A stretch of 64,000 bases of DNA from Desulfosporosinus fructosivorans (GTDB taxonomy: Bacteria; Bacillota; Desulfitobacteriia; Desulfitobacteriales; Desulfitobacteriaceae): positions 763,038-827,037 of the forward strand of contig NZ_SPQQ01000003.1 in assembly GCF_004766045.1 (NCBI RefSeq), in the 5' to 3' direction. Of the stretch, positions 9,510 to 17,597 are shown piece after piece. The position numbers and the translations under genes are program-made. Each line of letters opens with the position of its first letter. Within the stretch, counting starts at the first letter, position 1. The notes beneath the pieces were generated by a model, which had not been told where the DNA came from, made no database searches, and was given only the letters and a program-made list of their open reading frames with translations.

Positions 9510-11120
9510 ATGATCAACTTTGATACGCTTTATAATCCCTATGTATCGCGCAGAATGACCATGTACGCAAAAAATGGAATGGTCGCCTCTGCTCAGCCTC
9601 TTGCAGCTGAAGCGGGGCTGTCTGTTTTGAGAAAAGGCGGAAATGCAATTGATGCAGCTATTGCCACTGCAGTATGCTTGACAGTAGTAGAGCCAACTTC
9701 TAATGGAATAGGAGGGGACGCTTTTGCCTTAATCTGGACAAAGGGCCAACTTTTTGGCCTTAACGCCAGCGGCCCAGCACCGCAACTCCTGACCTTGCAT
9801 GCCTTGCAAAAAGCCGGACATAAGGAAATGCCCAAATACGGATGGTTTCCGGTCACCGTACCCGGGGCACCGGCCGCTTGGGCTGAATTGTCCGCTCGCT
9901 TCGGAAGGCTTCCGCTAAGTGAAGTGATGGCACCGGCAATTGCTTATGCAGAAAAAGGTTATCCTCTTTCTCCGACGGTCGGCAGGAGTTGGGAGAGCGC
10001 CTTCAACAGATACTCTCTTGAGCTAAAAGACGAGCAATACAAATATTGGTTTAGTACCTTTGCCCCCCAAGGGCGAGCTCCAAAAATCGGTGAACTTTGG
10101 CACTCTCCTGATCACGCCCGCACTTTACAAGCTATCGCAGAAACAAAAGCTCGATCTTTCTATAGCGGGGTTATCGCCGATAAGATCGACGAGTTTTCTA
10201 AAAAATATGGTGGCTTGCTTAGAAAAGACGATTTAGCGGCATATAAACCTGAATGGGTGACCCCGATAAACATTAATTATCGAGGGTATGATGTTTGGGA
10301 GATTCCTCCCAACGGACATGGGCTCGTTGCCCTGATGGCCTTAAATATTTTAAAAGGTTTCGACTTTGATATCAAAGATAGCGCCGAATCATATCATAAG
10401 CAGATCGAAGCTCTAAAACTTGCTTTTATGGACGGTAAGAAATTCATTGCCGATCCTACTAAGATGCGACTAAGCGTTGAAGATTTGCTCTCAGACGTCT
10501 ACGCTAAGCAACGACGGGAAGAAATCGGAGCAAGAGCCCTTCAACCTGAGCCGGGAAATCCGCCTCAAGGGGGAACGGTATATCTGGCAACTGCTGATGG
10601 CGAGGGAAATATGGTTTCTTATATTCAAAGTAACTATATGGGTTTTGGCTCCGGCTTAGTAGTCCCTGAAACCGGGATTAGCCTGCATAATCGCGGCCAC
10701 AACTTTTCCTTGGACCTTAATCATGACAATTGTTTGGAACCAGGTAAACGGCCTTATCATACCATCATCCCTGGTTTCTTAACCAAAGATAACCTTCCGG
10801 TAGGTCCCTTTGGCGTGATGGGAGGTTTCATGCAGCCTCAAGGACATCTCCAAGTAGTTACGAATGCCCTTGATTTCAACTTAAACCCTCAAGCAACACT
10901 CGATGCGCCCCGTTGGCAATGGATCAATGGAAAAACTATCGAGCTTGAACATTCCTTTCCCGAACATATTGCCCAAGCCCTTGCCCGCAAGGGGCATGAC
11001 ATTCGTTGGGCATTAGATTCTGGCAGTTTTGGACGTGGTCAAATAATCTGGAGGACTTCAGACGGAATTTTAGCCGGAGGAACAGAGCCCAGAGCGGATG
11101 GGCATATTGCATTGTGGTGA
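9510..11120 (+). CDS. Gamma-glutamyltransferase family protein (YwrD-like)
   Basis: A 536-aa Ntn-hydrolase of the gamma-glutamyltranspeptidase family, which cleaves gamma-glutamyl bonds (for example glutathione) after self-processing. The autoprocessing nucleophile is probably Thr356 in PPQGGTVYLATADGEGN, matching the conserved T-x-x-x-D-x-x-G-N block. The N-terminal ASAQPLAAEAGLSVLRKGGN and GIGGDAF motifs are also family-typical. No signal peptide is visible, as in the cytoplasmic YwrD subgroup. Next to a GntR regulator and two chromate-transporter-like genes, the locus resembles ywrABCD of B. subtilis. The natural substrate is unknown. Confidence 0.88.
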   Translation: MINFDTLYNPYVSRRMTMYAKNGMVASAQPLAAEAGLSVLRKGGNAIDAAIATAVCLTVVEPTSNGIGGDAFALIWTKGQLFGLNASGPAPQLLTLHALQKAGHKEMPKYGWFPVTVPGAPAAWAELSARFGRLPLSEVMAPAIAYAEKGYPLSPTVGRSWESAFNRYSLELKDEQYKYWFSTFAPQGRAPKIGELWHSPDHARTLQAIAETKARSFYSGVIADKIDEFSKKYGGLLRKDDLAAYKPEWVTPININYRGYDVWEIPPNGHGLVALMALNILKGFDFDIKDSAESYHKQIEALKLAFMDGKKFIADPTKMRLSVEDLLSDVYAKQRREEIGARALQPEPGNPPQGGTVYLATADGEGNMVSYIQSNYMGFGSGLVVPETGISLHNRGHNFSLDLNHDNCLEPGKRPYHTIIPGFLTKDNLPVGPFGVMGGFMQPQGHLQVVTNALDFNLNPQATLDAPRWQWINGKTIELEHSFPEHIAQALARKGHDIRWALDSGSFGRGQIIWRTSDGILAGGTEPRADGHIALW

Positions 11121-11186
11121 TCTGCTGCAATGGCTTCGCTTTCTAGTTGCGTTGGAGTACTGAAAAGTAGATTCGGTTTTTAGAAT

Positions 11187-11198
11187 ATGGTATACCAT
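11187..11198. promoter_or_regulatory. Palindrome upstream of the GntR gene (candidate operator)
   Basis: ATGGTATACCAT is a perfect 12-bp palindrome 82 bp before the GntR start. Its TGGTATACCA core recurs at 11989-11998, downstream of the same gene. FadR-type regulators commonly bind short palindromes of this form, so autoregulation is inferred. Confidence 0.6.
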
Positions 11199-11279
11199 GT
11201 GCCACTTGCCTTTATGCCATTGAAGGAATTATAATTGCGTTAAAGTAGATGTTACAAATTCAAAAGGGGGAGAAGGAAA

Positions 11280-11948
11280 GTGGCACATCATTTTTCACCC
11301 ATTAAGTTTGACAATAAGGGCAATATCCGTGAGTCGGTGTTTTCTATTTTGAGAAACGCCATTCTGGACAAAAAATTAGAACCAGGTCAGAGACTTGTGG
11401 AGCGTAATATCGCCGAACAACTGGGGATTAGTAGGACTCCAGTTCGCGAAGCAATCCACAAGCTCGAATTAGAAAGGCTGGTCACTCATATCCCACGCAA
11501 AGGGGTAGTTGTTACTGGATTTACAAAGGCAGATATCATAGAGATACTAGTCATTAGGACATCATTGGAAGCACTTATTTGCAGTATCGCAGCTTCTAAA
11601 ATAAGACCCAGGGAATTAGACCGTTTGGAATTGCTAGCTAAGCAGATTTCGGACGAACATGGCAAAGGAAATCTTAAAAAATCTAACCAATTGAACAATA
11701 AGTTTCATGAGATAATTTACAAAACTGCGGAAAGCCCGCGATTATATGATTTTCTCAATACATTGCACGAGTATATAACGAAGTTTACTGAAGTGGCTTA
11801 TTCTAAACCGGGTCGTTCTGAAGAAGTATGGCTAGAACACAATGAGATCATTGCAGCTCTACGAAACCGTGACAGCCTTGGAGCTGAGTCCGCAGCAAAA
11901 AGACACACTGAAAATTCGAGCAAAGCATTTTTGGAAATGGCTTTTTAA
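11280..11948 (+). CDS. GntR family regulator, FadR subfamily (FCD domain)
   Basis: A 222-aa protein. Residues 1-75 form the winged helix (LEPGQRLVERNIAEQLGISRTPVREAIHKLE is highly diagnostic). Residues 80-215 form the helical FCD ligand-binding domain, with His residues in NKFHEIIYK and KRHTENSS positioned like the metal ligands of the family. GTG start after a gggggagaagg site. It lies between the gamma-glutamyltransferase and the chromate-transporter genes, with TGGTATACCA palindromes on both sides, so it probably controls itself and the 12195-13316 genes. The effector is unknown. Confidence 0.88.
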   Translation: MAHHFSPIKFDNKGNIRESVFSILRNAILDKKLEPGQRLVERNIAEQLGISRTPVREAIHKLELERLVTHIPRKGVVVTGFTKADIIEILVIRTSLEALICSIAASKIRPRELDRLELLAKQISDEHGKGNLKKSNQLNNKFHEIIYKTAESPRLYDFLNTLHEYITKFTEVAYSKPGRSEEVWLEHNEIIAALRNRDSLGAESAAKRHTENSSKAFLEMAF

Positions 11949-11953
11949 TTTCT

Positions 11954-12011
11954 AATTCAATACGTTTGGTATACAAAAATAACGAATTTGGTATACCAAA
12001 CGTATTGAATT
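11954..12011. promoter_or_regulatory. Large inverted repeat with GntR-type operator core
   Basis: A perfect 21-bp inverted repeat (11954-11974 with 11991-12011) has a 16-bp spacer. The right arm extends into TTTGGTATACCAAA (11987-12000), itself palindromic and sharing its core with 11187-11198. It could act as terminator of the gntR gene, as operator for the chromate-transporter pair, or both. No clear T-run follows, which favours protein binding. Confidence 0.6.
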
Positions 12012-12194
12012 CTAGAACCCTAGGTTATATAATCACACTAGGAAAACTCATATAATCCGTCTTCTATACCTTCAAGAAAATACGGAACATGGGAAAAGAA
12101 TACTTACTGAGTAGATGGCTTTACCAATCTACATGCTTCTAAAAAATGTTAGGCAATTATAAGTGGAGAACACACAGGAAGGAGATGAAACTAG

Positions 12195-12722
12195 ATGCTT
12201 ACCCAACTCTGGGATCTGTTAATTGCTTTTGCTAGGGCCAGTAACCTCGGCTTCGGTGGTGGACCAGCCGTTGTTCCTCTCATTAAAATTGAAGTAGTGG
12301 AGCGGTATCACTGGTTAACTAACACTGAATTCACCGATGCGCTGGCCGTTGGAAATGCTTTGCCGGGCCCAATCGCAACAAAATTAGCGGGTTATATAGG
12401 TTATCAACAAGCCGGATGGTTAGGAGCAATAGTAGCAAATATTGGGGTTATTTTACCGACCGTTCTCGCGGTTATTCTATTGGCTAATTTTTTAATGAAG
12501 TATTCGAATTCCCCAGCCTTAAAAGGGATGCTTAGGGGAGTGCGGCCGGTCGTTGTTGTCTTAATTGCTCAGACCGCTTTCGATATGGGAGTAGGGTCTT
12601 TCCCGAATCTAGCAACTTGGGGTATTGCTTTGGCCACGGTGGTTTCTTTATTCTGGTTGAAGTTGCATCCAGCACTAATTATTGTACTATCTATGGCCTT
12701 TGGCTTGCTGGTTTTTCGCTAA
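12195..12722 (+). CDS. Short-chain chromate transporter (CHR family), first paralogue
   Basis: A 175-aa single CHR domain with the NLGFGGGPAVVPLIKIE, FTDALAVGNALPGPIATKLAGYIGY and SPALKGMLRGVRPVVV motifs and about five hydrophobic segments. Short-chain CHR proteins act in pairs; in B. subtilis a pair (YwrA/YwrB) confers chromate resistance. Here the partner follows 48 bp downstream. The role may be chromate efflux or transport of another oxyanion, possibly sulfate-like. A strong aaggagatg site precedes the ATG. Confidence 0.88.
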   Translation: MLTQLWDLLIAFARASNLGFGGGPAVVPLIKIEVVERYHWLTNTEFTDALAVGNALPGPIATKLAGYIGYQQAGWLGAIVANIGVILPTVLAVILLANFLMKYSNSPALKGMLRGVRPVVVVLIAQTAFDMGVGSFPNLATWGIALATVVSLFWLKLHPALIIVLSMAFGLLVFR

Positions 12723-12770
12723 TTTTAGGACTCATTCCAAACTAACCTAGTGTTAAAGGAGGTGCTCTTC

Positions 12771-13316
12771 ATGCTTAGAAAACTATGGGATCTATTTATA
12801 GCCTTCACCCGCGCTTCAAACCTGGGATTTGGTGGAGGGCCTGCCCTAATTCCACTTGTTAAAGCAGAAGCGGTGGTTCGATATCAGTGGCTGGATAACC
12901 AAGAGTTTGCTGATTCTCTAGCCATCTGCAATGCTTTACCTGGACCTATCGCCACTAAAATGGCTGCCTATATAGGGTATAAAGTAGCAGGGTGGCTGGG
13001 AGCATTCGTAGCTATCATTGGAACAGTCGCGCCCACGGTAATCGTTGTTGTATTATTAGGTAGTTTAATTATGAAGTACTCTAACTCTCCAGAACTCAAA
13101 GCTATGCTCCAGGCTGTTCGCCCCGTGGTGGTTGTTCTTGTAGCGGAAACAGCGTATGACATGGGTAAGAAATCTTTCCCTACCGGTAGTTCATGGGGAA
13201 TCGCAGTGGTCACAGTAGCGTTGCTTTACCTAGCCAATATTCATCCGGCCTTTATTATTGTGGCATCCATGCTGTTTGGTTGGATTGTATACGGACGTGC
13301 GAAGAAAGAAGCCTAA
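12771..13316 (+). CDS. Short-chain chromate transporter (CHR family), second paralogue
   Basis: I set the start at the ATG at 12771, which follows aaaggaggtg with ideal spacing; an in-frame GTG at 12750 lies upstream of that site. The 181-aa protein aligns end to end with the first paralogue (NLGFGGGPALIPLVKAE, CNALPGPIATKMAAYIGY, SPELKAMLQAVRPVVV). The genes look like a tandem duplication of the same CHR half rather than N-type plus C-type halves. The two probably assemble together in the membrane. Confidence 0.88.
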   Translation: MLRKLWDLFIAFTRASNLGFGGGPALIPLVKAEAVVRYQWLDNQEFADSLAICNALPGPIATKMAAYIGYKVAGWLGAFVAIIGTVAPTVIVVVLLGSLIMKYSNSPELKAMLQAVRPVVVVLVAETAYDMGKKSFPTGSSWGIAVVTVALLYLANIHPAFIIVASMLFGWIVYGRAKKEA

Positions 13317-13414
13317 TGAACTCGTTCAACTAAAGAGTTGAAATGGAGTATGGGTATGACTCTTACTTGTCGAAGTCGGTGTCTTACGTCGAGCAAATTT
13401 GAGGAGGAAAGAAG

Positions 13415-13756
13415 ATGAACGATTGTGTATTTTGCACACTACTGGGAACGGAAATTATTGTAGAGGACGAACTAGCTCGGGCCTTTTTTGACAAGTACCC
13501 TGTCAGTAAAGGACATGTCCTTATTGTTCCGAAACGCCACGCAGCAAGTTTTTTTGAGGCGACCCAGGAAGAGATTGCCAGCGTTGGAGTACTTCTTAAG
13601 AAAGTAAAAGAGCAGCTAGATGAGCGGTTTCACCCTGATGGATATAACATAGGCGTTAATGTCGGGGAGGTTGCAGGTCAATCGATTTTTCACTGGCATG
13701 TTCACGTTATTCCACGTTATCGTGGTGATGTCGGATCAGTGCGGTGGCATGCATGA
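13415..13756 (+). CDS. HIT family protein
   Basis: A 113-aa histidine-triad nucleotide hydrolase or transferase. The triad is in FHWHVHVIPRY, with the NDCVFC start typical of the bacterial Hit/HinT group and VGEVAGQSIFHWH matching the nucleotide-binding loop. It is preceded by gaggaggaaag. It is slightly shorter at the C-terminus than many Hit proteins (about 135 aa). It converges on the GNAT gene with a 2-bp gap. The physiological substrate, possibly an AMP-amidate, is not evident. Confidence 0.88.
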   Translation: MNDCVFCTLLGTEIIVEDELARAFFDKYPVSKGHVLIVPKRHAASFFEATQEEIASVGVLLKKVKEQLDERFHPDGYNIGVNVGEVAGQSIFHWHVHVIPRYRGDVGSVRWHA

Positions 13757-13758
13757 AT

Positions 13759-14271
13759 TTAGCCATCAATTGGATTTTCAGGGCCTAAGAGATTTTTTTG
13801 ATAAAACACCAAATCAAGCCATTTACCAAACTTATAACCAGCCCTTTGTATAGTGCCTGAGTATTCGAAACCGAATTTTTGATGCATTTTGAGACTGCTA
13901 TTATTAGATGAATCAATGCCAGCAACTAAGGTTGCAAAGTTTCTTTCACCTGCAAGGTTAATGATCTCTTTTAAGAGAGCACTACCCACCCCATGATTCC
14001 AATAACCACTATGCACATAAACTGAATGCTCAATCGTATATTTATAGGCAGGCCAAGCTCTAAAAGGGCCAAAAGTTGCAAATCCAAGAACACTGTTATT
14101 CTCTTCAAAAACAAGGATTGGAAATTGGTCTTCATTTTTCTTATCAAACCATAGCTTTCGGTCCTCTAGTGTCTGGGCATTATAGGTGTAGACTGATGTA
14201 GTATTTAATATTGCATCGTTATAAATCTCTAAAATCACAGGTAAATCATTTTCTACTGCTAGTCTAATCAT
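13759..14271 (-). CDS. GNAT N-acetyltransferase (phosphinothricin acetyltransferase-like)
   Basis: A 170-aa protein with the PAT/MnaT-type pattern: IYNDAILNTTSVYTY near the N-terminus, EHSVYVHSGYWNHGVGSALLKEII (acetyl-CoA binding) and SSLKMHQKFGFEYSGTIQRAGYKFGKWLD. Members acetylate phosphinothricin, methionine sulfoximine or sulfone, or other small amines. An aaggag site lies about 10 bases before the ATG. A terminator-like hairpin in its leader (14319-14349) may regulate it. Confidence 0.85.
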   Translation of the reverse strand: MIRLAVENDLPVILEIYNDAILNTTSVYTYNAQTLEDRKLWFDKKNEDQFPILVFEENNSVLGFATFGPFRAWPAYKYTIEHSVYVHSGYWNHGVGSALLKEIINLAGERNFATLVAGIDSSNNSSLKMHQKFGFEYSGTIQRAGYKFGKWLDLVFYQKNLLGPENPIDG

Positions 14272-14318
14272 TACGCTTCAACTCCTTAGAGGGATATCAC
14301 TACTACTAAATCTAAAAT

Positions 14319-14349
14319 AAAAAGCAGTCGGCAGAGTCGTCTGCTTTTT
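14319..14349. terminator. Terminator-like hairpin between divergent genes
   Basis: aaaaagcag (14319-14327) pairs with ctgcttttt (14341-14349), with T-runs on both strands. It lies upstream of both flanking genes, so it is either a leader attenuator of the GNAT gene or blocks antisense read-through. Confidence 0.5.
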
Positions 14350-14479
14350 GTTTTGGATTTAATCACCACACCTTGATGAAAGCAATTCCCTATGCTGTCA
14401 TAATACACTTAAATTATATTGATTGAAATGACTAAAGAGAAAAATTTTTCGATTATCTTTATAGAATTTTTATAATCTC

Positions 14480-14511
14480 TTTAAAACGAGTTTAAAATCT
14501 CCCTTTATAAT
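14480..14511 (+). promoter_or_regulatory. Promoter with candidate OmpR-type binding repeats
   Basis: TTTAAAA occurs at 14480-14486 and 14491-14497, an 11-bp period, in the -35 region of a TATAAT box at 14506-14511. No good -35 hexamer is seen. Direct repeats one helical turn apart beside a -10 are typical of OmpR/PhoB-type activators, so the response regulator at 16646 may activate this promoter. Confidence 0.45.
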
Positions 14512-14548
14512 GAATTTGTGAGCAGAAATAATAGGGAGGTTGTTAAAT

Positions 14549-15238
14549 ATGAGTAAACTTAAAATTATGTATGATGTGATTAACACGATGAAAGAAAAGG
14601 AGGTAGTAAGCGGTACTTTTAAAGCGTTAGGTATGAAGGATCAAGTTGAAATAGGACACTTTGTTAATGAATTTGAAAAAAATCTAACAAGCGGGGAGAC
14701 AAAAGTCAAAATTAATGCAGAATTCGAATGCCAGGGTAAAAAACTAAAGCATGACAGTCAATCTGAGTTCACGATGAAGAGTTGTTCTAGTCATAATCAT
14801 CATGGATTTTTGAAACACATGAATCATCATAACCCTCACGAGCACCTTGGCGGTCAAACACAGAGTGATAATAATTGTTGTGGGATTAAAGGCAAATTAA
14901 CGAAGTTAGGGTTTATGCTTAATGTACTCAATCAAATCAAGGTTGATGAGAAAGAAGATAAGTCTGTCATCTTATCCCTGAATTTAACTGAAATGCCTGA
15001 AGAGCTAGCAAAGCTTTTCCAAGGGAAAATGAGTGAGAAAGCAATGCCGGAAAATCATCCGCATCACGCCTTTATGAAGGAGTTTTGTACTCTGTCCGAC
15101 CATAAAGTTGGGTTGAGTCTCTGGATCAATAAAGATCGGGAAGTAGAGAAAATCGTGGTGACTGTTGACGGAAATCAAATCGATGCCCTAAAGGAGAGTC
15201 ATGTTATCAGTCTCAAAGCAGAATTGATCCTTAATTGA
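14549..15238 (+). CDS. Unrecognised histidine-rich protein, possible metal binder
   Basis: The start is the ATG at 14549, eight bases after gggaggt. The 229-aa soluble protein has two similar halves (about 1-75 and 115-229; both contain a K-L-K-x-x-x-x-x-x-x-x-M/I start and a charged beta-rich end) joined by a linker with nine His between residues 82 and 99 and a Cys pair at 110-111. No signal peptide or membrane segment. I do not recognise a family. A metal-binding or metal-buffering role is inferred from the His/Cys linker and from the adjacent sensor kinase, whose N-terminus is also His-rich. Confidence 0.7.
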   Translation: MSKLKIMYDVINTMKEKEVVSGTFKALGMKDQVEIGHFVNEFEKNLTSGETKVKINAEFECQGKKLKHDSQSEFTMKSCSSHNHHGFLKHMNHHNPHEHLGGQTQSDNNCCGIKGKLTKLGFMLNVLNQIKVDEKEDKSVILSLNLTEMPEELAKLFQGKMSEKAMPENHPHHAFMKEFCTLSDHKVGLSLWINKDREVEKIVVTVDGNQIDALKESHVISLKAELILN

Positions 15239-15301
15239 ACCAGTTCACTTTGGCATAGCATGGGAAACCAAGTGGACTCAGGATTCTCTTAATATAGAAC
15301 G

Positions 15302-15333
15302 GGGGCGCAGAACAATTGAATTGTTTTGCGTCC
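15302..15333 (+). terminator. Hairpin terminator or attenuator before the kinase gene
   Basis: gggcgcagaacaa pairs imperfectly with ttgttttgcgtcc, followed by ttgtatt. It lies 64 bp after the His-rich gene and probably ends or reduces transcription before the two-component genes. Confidence 0.5.
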
Positions 15334-15381
15334 TTGTATTCGATATAATACACAGGAGTAATTAAAGGAAGAATTTAATGG

Positions 15382-16605
15382 GTGAGCTGTATGTTTAAGC
15401 GGATTAGAGAACATCTAGCAAGAGGATTAAAAGCAAAGCATGTTCGCCATCAGAAGCATAAGGGATTACAAGAATGCCATCATGAATGTGAGCAACAACA
15501 GGAGTTATTCTGTCATCACCAGGAATTCGTGAGAAAGCACCGTGAATTCACTCAGTATCATAAGTCCCTTCGTTTTCTGCGTCCGGTTAGTATTGTATTT
15601 AATTTAATCATTATATACTTACTATTTAGATGGGTAGGTATCAAATCAATCAGCATGTTCTTCGCAGTATTTTTAATTATTAAAGAAGTCTTGCAATTTT
15701 CGTTTCTTTGGCGCTTAGAAAAACGAGTTTTCGCGCCAATTGATAAACTCAAAGTTGGTGTGGAAGAGATTTCTAGAGGTAATTATAATGTAAAAGTTGA
15801 GAGAGATATCGTCGCTGACTTAGGTTTTATTGGGTTGTTGGTCGATTCGTTTAATGAAATGGCTCAAAAATTACAGGCGAGTGAGATATTAAAGTCTGAG
15901 TATGAAGAAAATCGTAAGACCCTTATTGCCAATATTTCTCATGATCTTAAGACACCCATCTCATCTGTGCAAGGGTATATTGAAGCAATCCAAGACGGAG
16001 TTGTCATATCACCCGAGAAAATTGCTAAGTACCTCAAAACGATTTACCAGAATACAGTTTATATGGATAAACTAATTGATGATCTTTTCTTATTTTCTAA
16101 ATTAGATTTGCAAAAACTTGATTTTCGCTTTGAACGTGTTCTAATAGGTGCTTTTATGCATGATTTAATGGAAGAATTCCAATTTGAGCTTGAAGAAAAA
16201 CAATTGAATTTTCACTATGTCAATAAAATGGAGAGCGACTGTCTTGTTTCTATCGATCGGAAAAGAATCCATCAGGCTTTCAGAAATGTGATTGGAAATG
16301 CTGTAAAATATGGAGCAGATAAGGATTTGACCATAAGGATTGAAATGAAAAGACACCTTGATAGCTTTATTGTCATTAACATAGCAGACAATGGCCCCGG
16401 AATCTCTGCGGAAAAACTTCCTCATATCTTCAATAGATTTTATAGAATTGATAACGAGCGAACAAAGGACCTGATGAGTACTGGACTTGGGCTAGCCATT
16501 GCCAAGGAACTCGTGCAAGCTCATGGGGGGTCAATTACGGTAGTAAGTATTGAAAAGGAATCCACATGTTTTACAATACTGCTACCAGTCATAGAAGAAG
16601 CGTAA
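15382..16605 (+). CDS. Sensor histidine kinase with His-rich cytoplasmic N-terminus
   Basis: A 407-aa kinase. Residues 1-62 are unusually rich in His (about 10) and Cys. Two adjacent hydrophobic segments (about 66-84 and 86-106) leave almost no extracellular loop, then a HAMP-like region, HisKA with phospho-acceptor His187 in ANISHDLKTPISS, and HATPase (NVIGNAVKYGADK, DNGPGIS, STGLGLAIAKELV). The tiny loop suggests intramembrane or cytoplasmic sensing, and the His/Cys cluster suggests a metal ligand. GTG at 15382 is used because aaaggaag lies upstream; ATG at 15391 is an alternative. It is followed 40 bp later by its regulator. Confidence 0.88.
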   Translation: MSCMFKRIREHLARGLKAKHVRHQKHKGLQECHHECEQQQELFCHHQEFVRKHREFTQYHKSLRFLRPVSIVFNLIIIYLLFRWVGIKSISMFFAVFLIIKEVLQFSFLWRLEKRVFAPIDKLKVGVEEISRGNYNVKVERDIVADLGFIGLLVDSFNEMAQKLQASEILKSEYEENRKTLIANISHDLKTPISSVQGYIEAIQDGVVISPEKIAKYLKTIYQNTVYMDKLIDDLFLFSKLDLQKLDFRFERVLIGAFMHDLMEEFQFELEEKQLNFHYVNKMESDCLVSIDRKRIHQAFRNVIGNAVKYGADKDLTIRIEMKRHLDSFIVINIADNGPGISAEKLPHIFNRFYRIDNERTKDLMSTGLGLAIAKELVQAHGGSITVVSIEKESTCFTILLPVIEEA

Positions 16606-16645
16606 TCAGATACACTGCTAGGGATGATTAGAGAAGAGGGTATAA

Positions 16646-17332
16646 ATGAAACGAATTCTAATTATCGAAGATGATCTAAACATTGCTGAATTAGAACGAG
16701 ACTATTTGCAATTAAATGGGTATGAAGTAGATATAGTCCAAGATGGGATAAAGGGTCTAGAAAAGGCTCTAACGGGCCTCTACAATGTTATTATTGTAGA
16801 TTTAATGTTGCCTGGTAAGGACGGATATCAAATTACAAAGGAAATTCGAGATAAATTCGAGATTCCGGTGCTCATTGTATCCGCCAAAAATGAAGATATT
16901 GATAAAATTAGAGGATTAGGTTTTGGCGCCGATGATTACCTAACGAAACCCTTCAGTCCTGCGGAGTTAGTAGCTAGAGTCAAATCTCATATTGTAAGAT
17001 ATGAACGGCTTAAAGGTAAAATAGTTGCGTGTGAAGTAATAAATCATAAGGGCCTTGAAATAAATACATCCGCCCATAAAGTCTTTGTTAACGGAAAAGA
17101 AGTCCAGTTGACGACAACAGAATATAGCCTGCTCGTGTTTTTTGCTACAAATCCAAACATTGTATTTAGCAAAGAACATATCTTCGAAACAATATGGGGG
17201 GATGAATCCCTCGGAGATAGTGCAACTGTATCAGTGCATGTCCAGAAGATCAGAAAAAAGATTGAAAGAGACTCATCCAATCCAGAATATATCGAAACCC
17301 TTTGGGGCGCGGGATATAGGTTTAATTCATAA
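16646..17332 (+). CDS. OmpR/PhoB family response regulator
   Basis: A 228-aa regulator: receiver domain with acidic pair at residues 9-10, phospho-acceptor Asp52 in VIIVDLMLPG, and Lys in YLTKPFSP, followed by a winged helix (TTEYSLLVFFATNPN, VSVHVQKIRKKIE, WGAGYRF). It is partnered with the kinase just upstream. The TTTAAAA direct repeats at 14480-14497 are a plausible binding site, which would link it to the His-rich protein gene. Confidence 0.92.
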   Translation: MKRILIIEDDLNIAELERDYLQLNGYEVDIVQDGIKGLEKALTGLYNVIIVDLMLPGKDGYQITKEIRDKFEIPVLIVSAKNEDIDKIRGLGFGADDYLTKPFSPAELVARVKSHIVRYERLKGKIVACEVINHKGLEINTSAHKVFVNGKEVQLTTTEYSLLVFFATNPNIVFSKEHIFETIWGDESLGDSATVSVHVQKIRKKIERDSSNPEYIETLWGAGYRFNS

Positions 17333-17485
17333 CCTTGGTGTCTACAGTTAACGCAACCATTCGAGCAAGAAATGCAAAAATTCAAGCCTAAATTTAATAG
17401 AACGATGCATGCATTTAATAAAACCTTCCTAGGTAATTTCTGGTGTGATTTATACAATTGTAGGGTTAATAACCCTTGTGGAATA

Positions 17486-17519
17486 AGAAAAGAGGCTAAC
17501 GTGAATTAGCCTCTTTTCT
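17486..17519 (+). terminator. Terminator after the two-component genes
   Basis: A perfect 14-bp stem (17486-17499 with 17506-17519) has a six-base loop. It lies between convergent genes, so it may serve both. Confidence 0.8.
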
Positions 17520-17597
17520 GGGTGTAAATTTAAGTGAACTTTGAGTTTGAACCTCTTAACGGAACCCGTTAGAATTGTAATTGAGGTAGCTTCTTAT

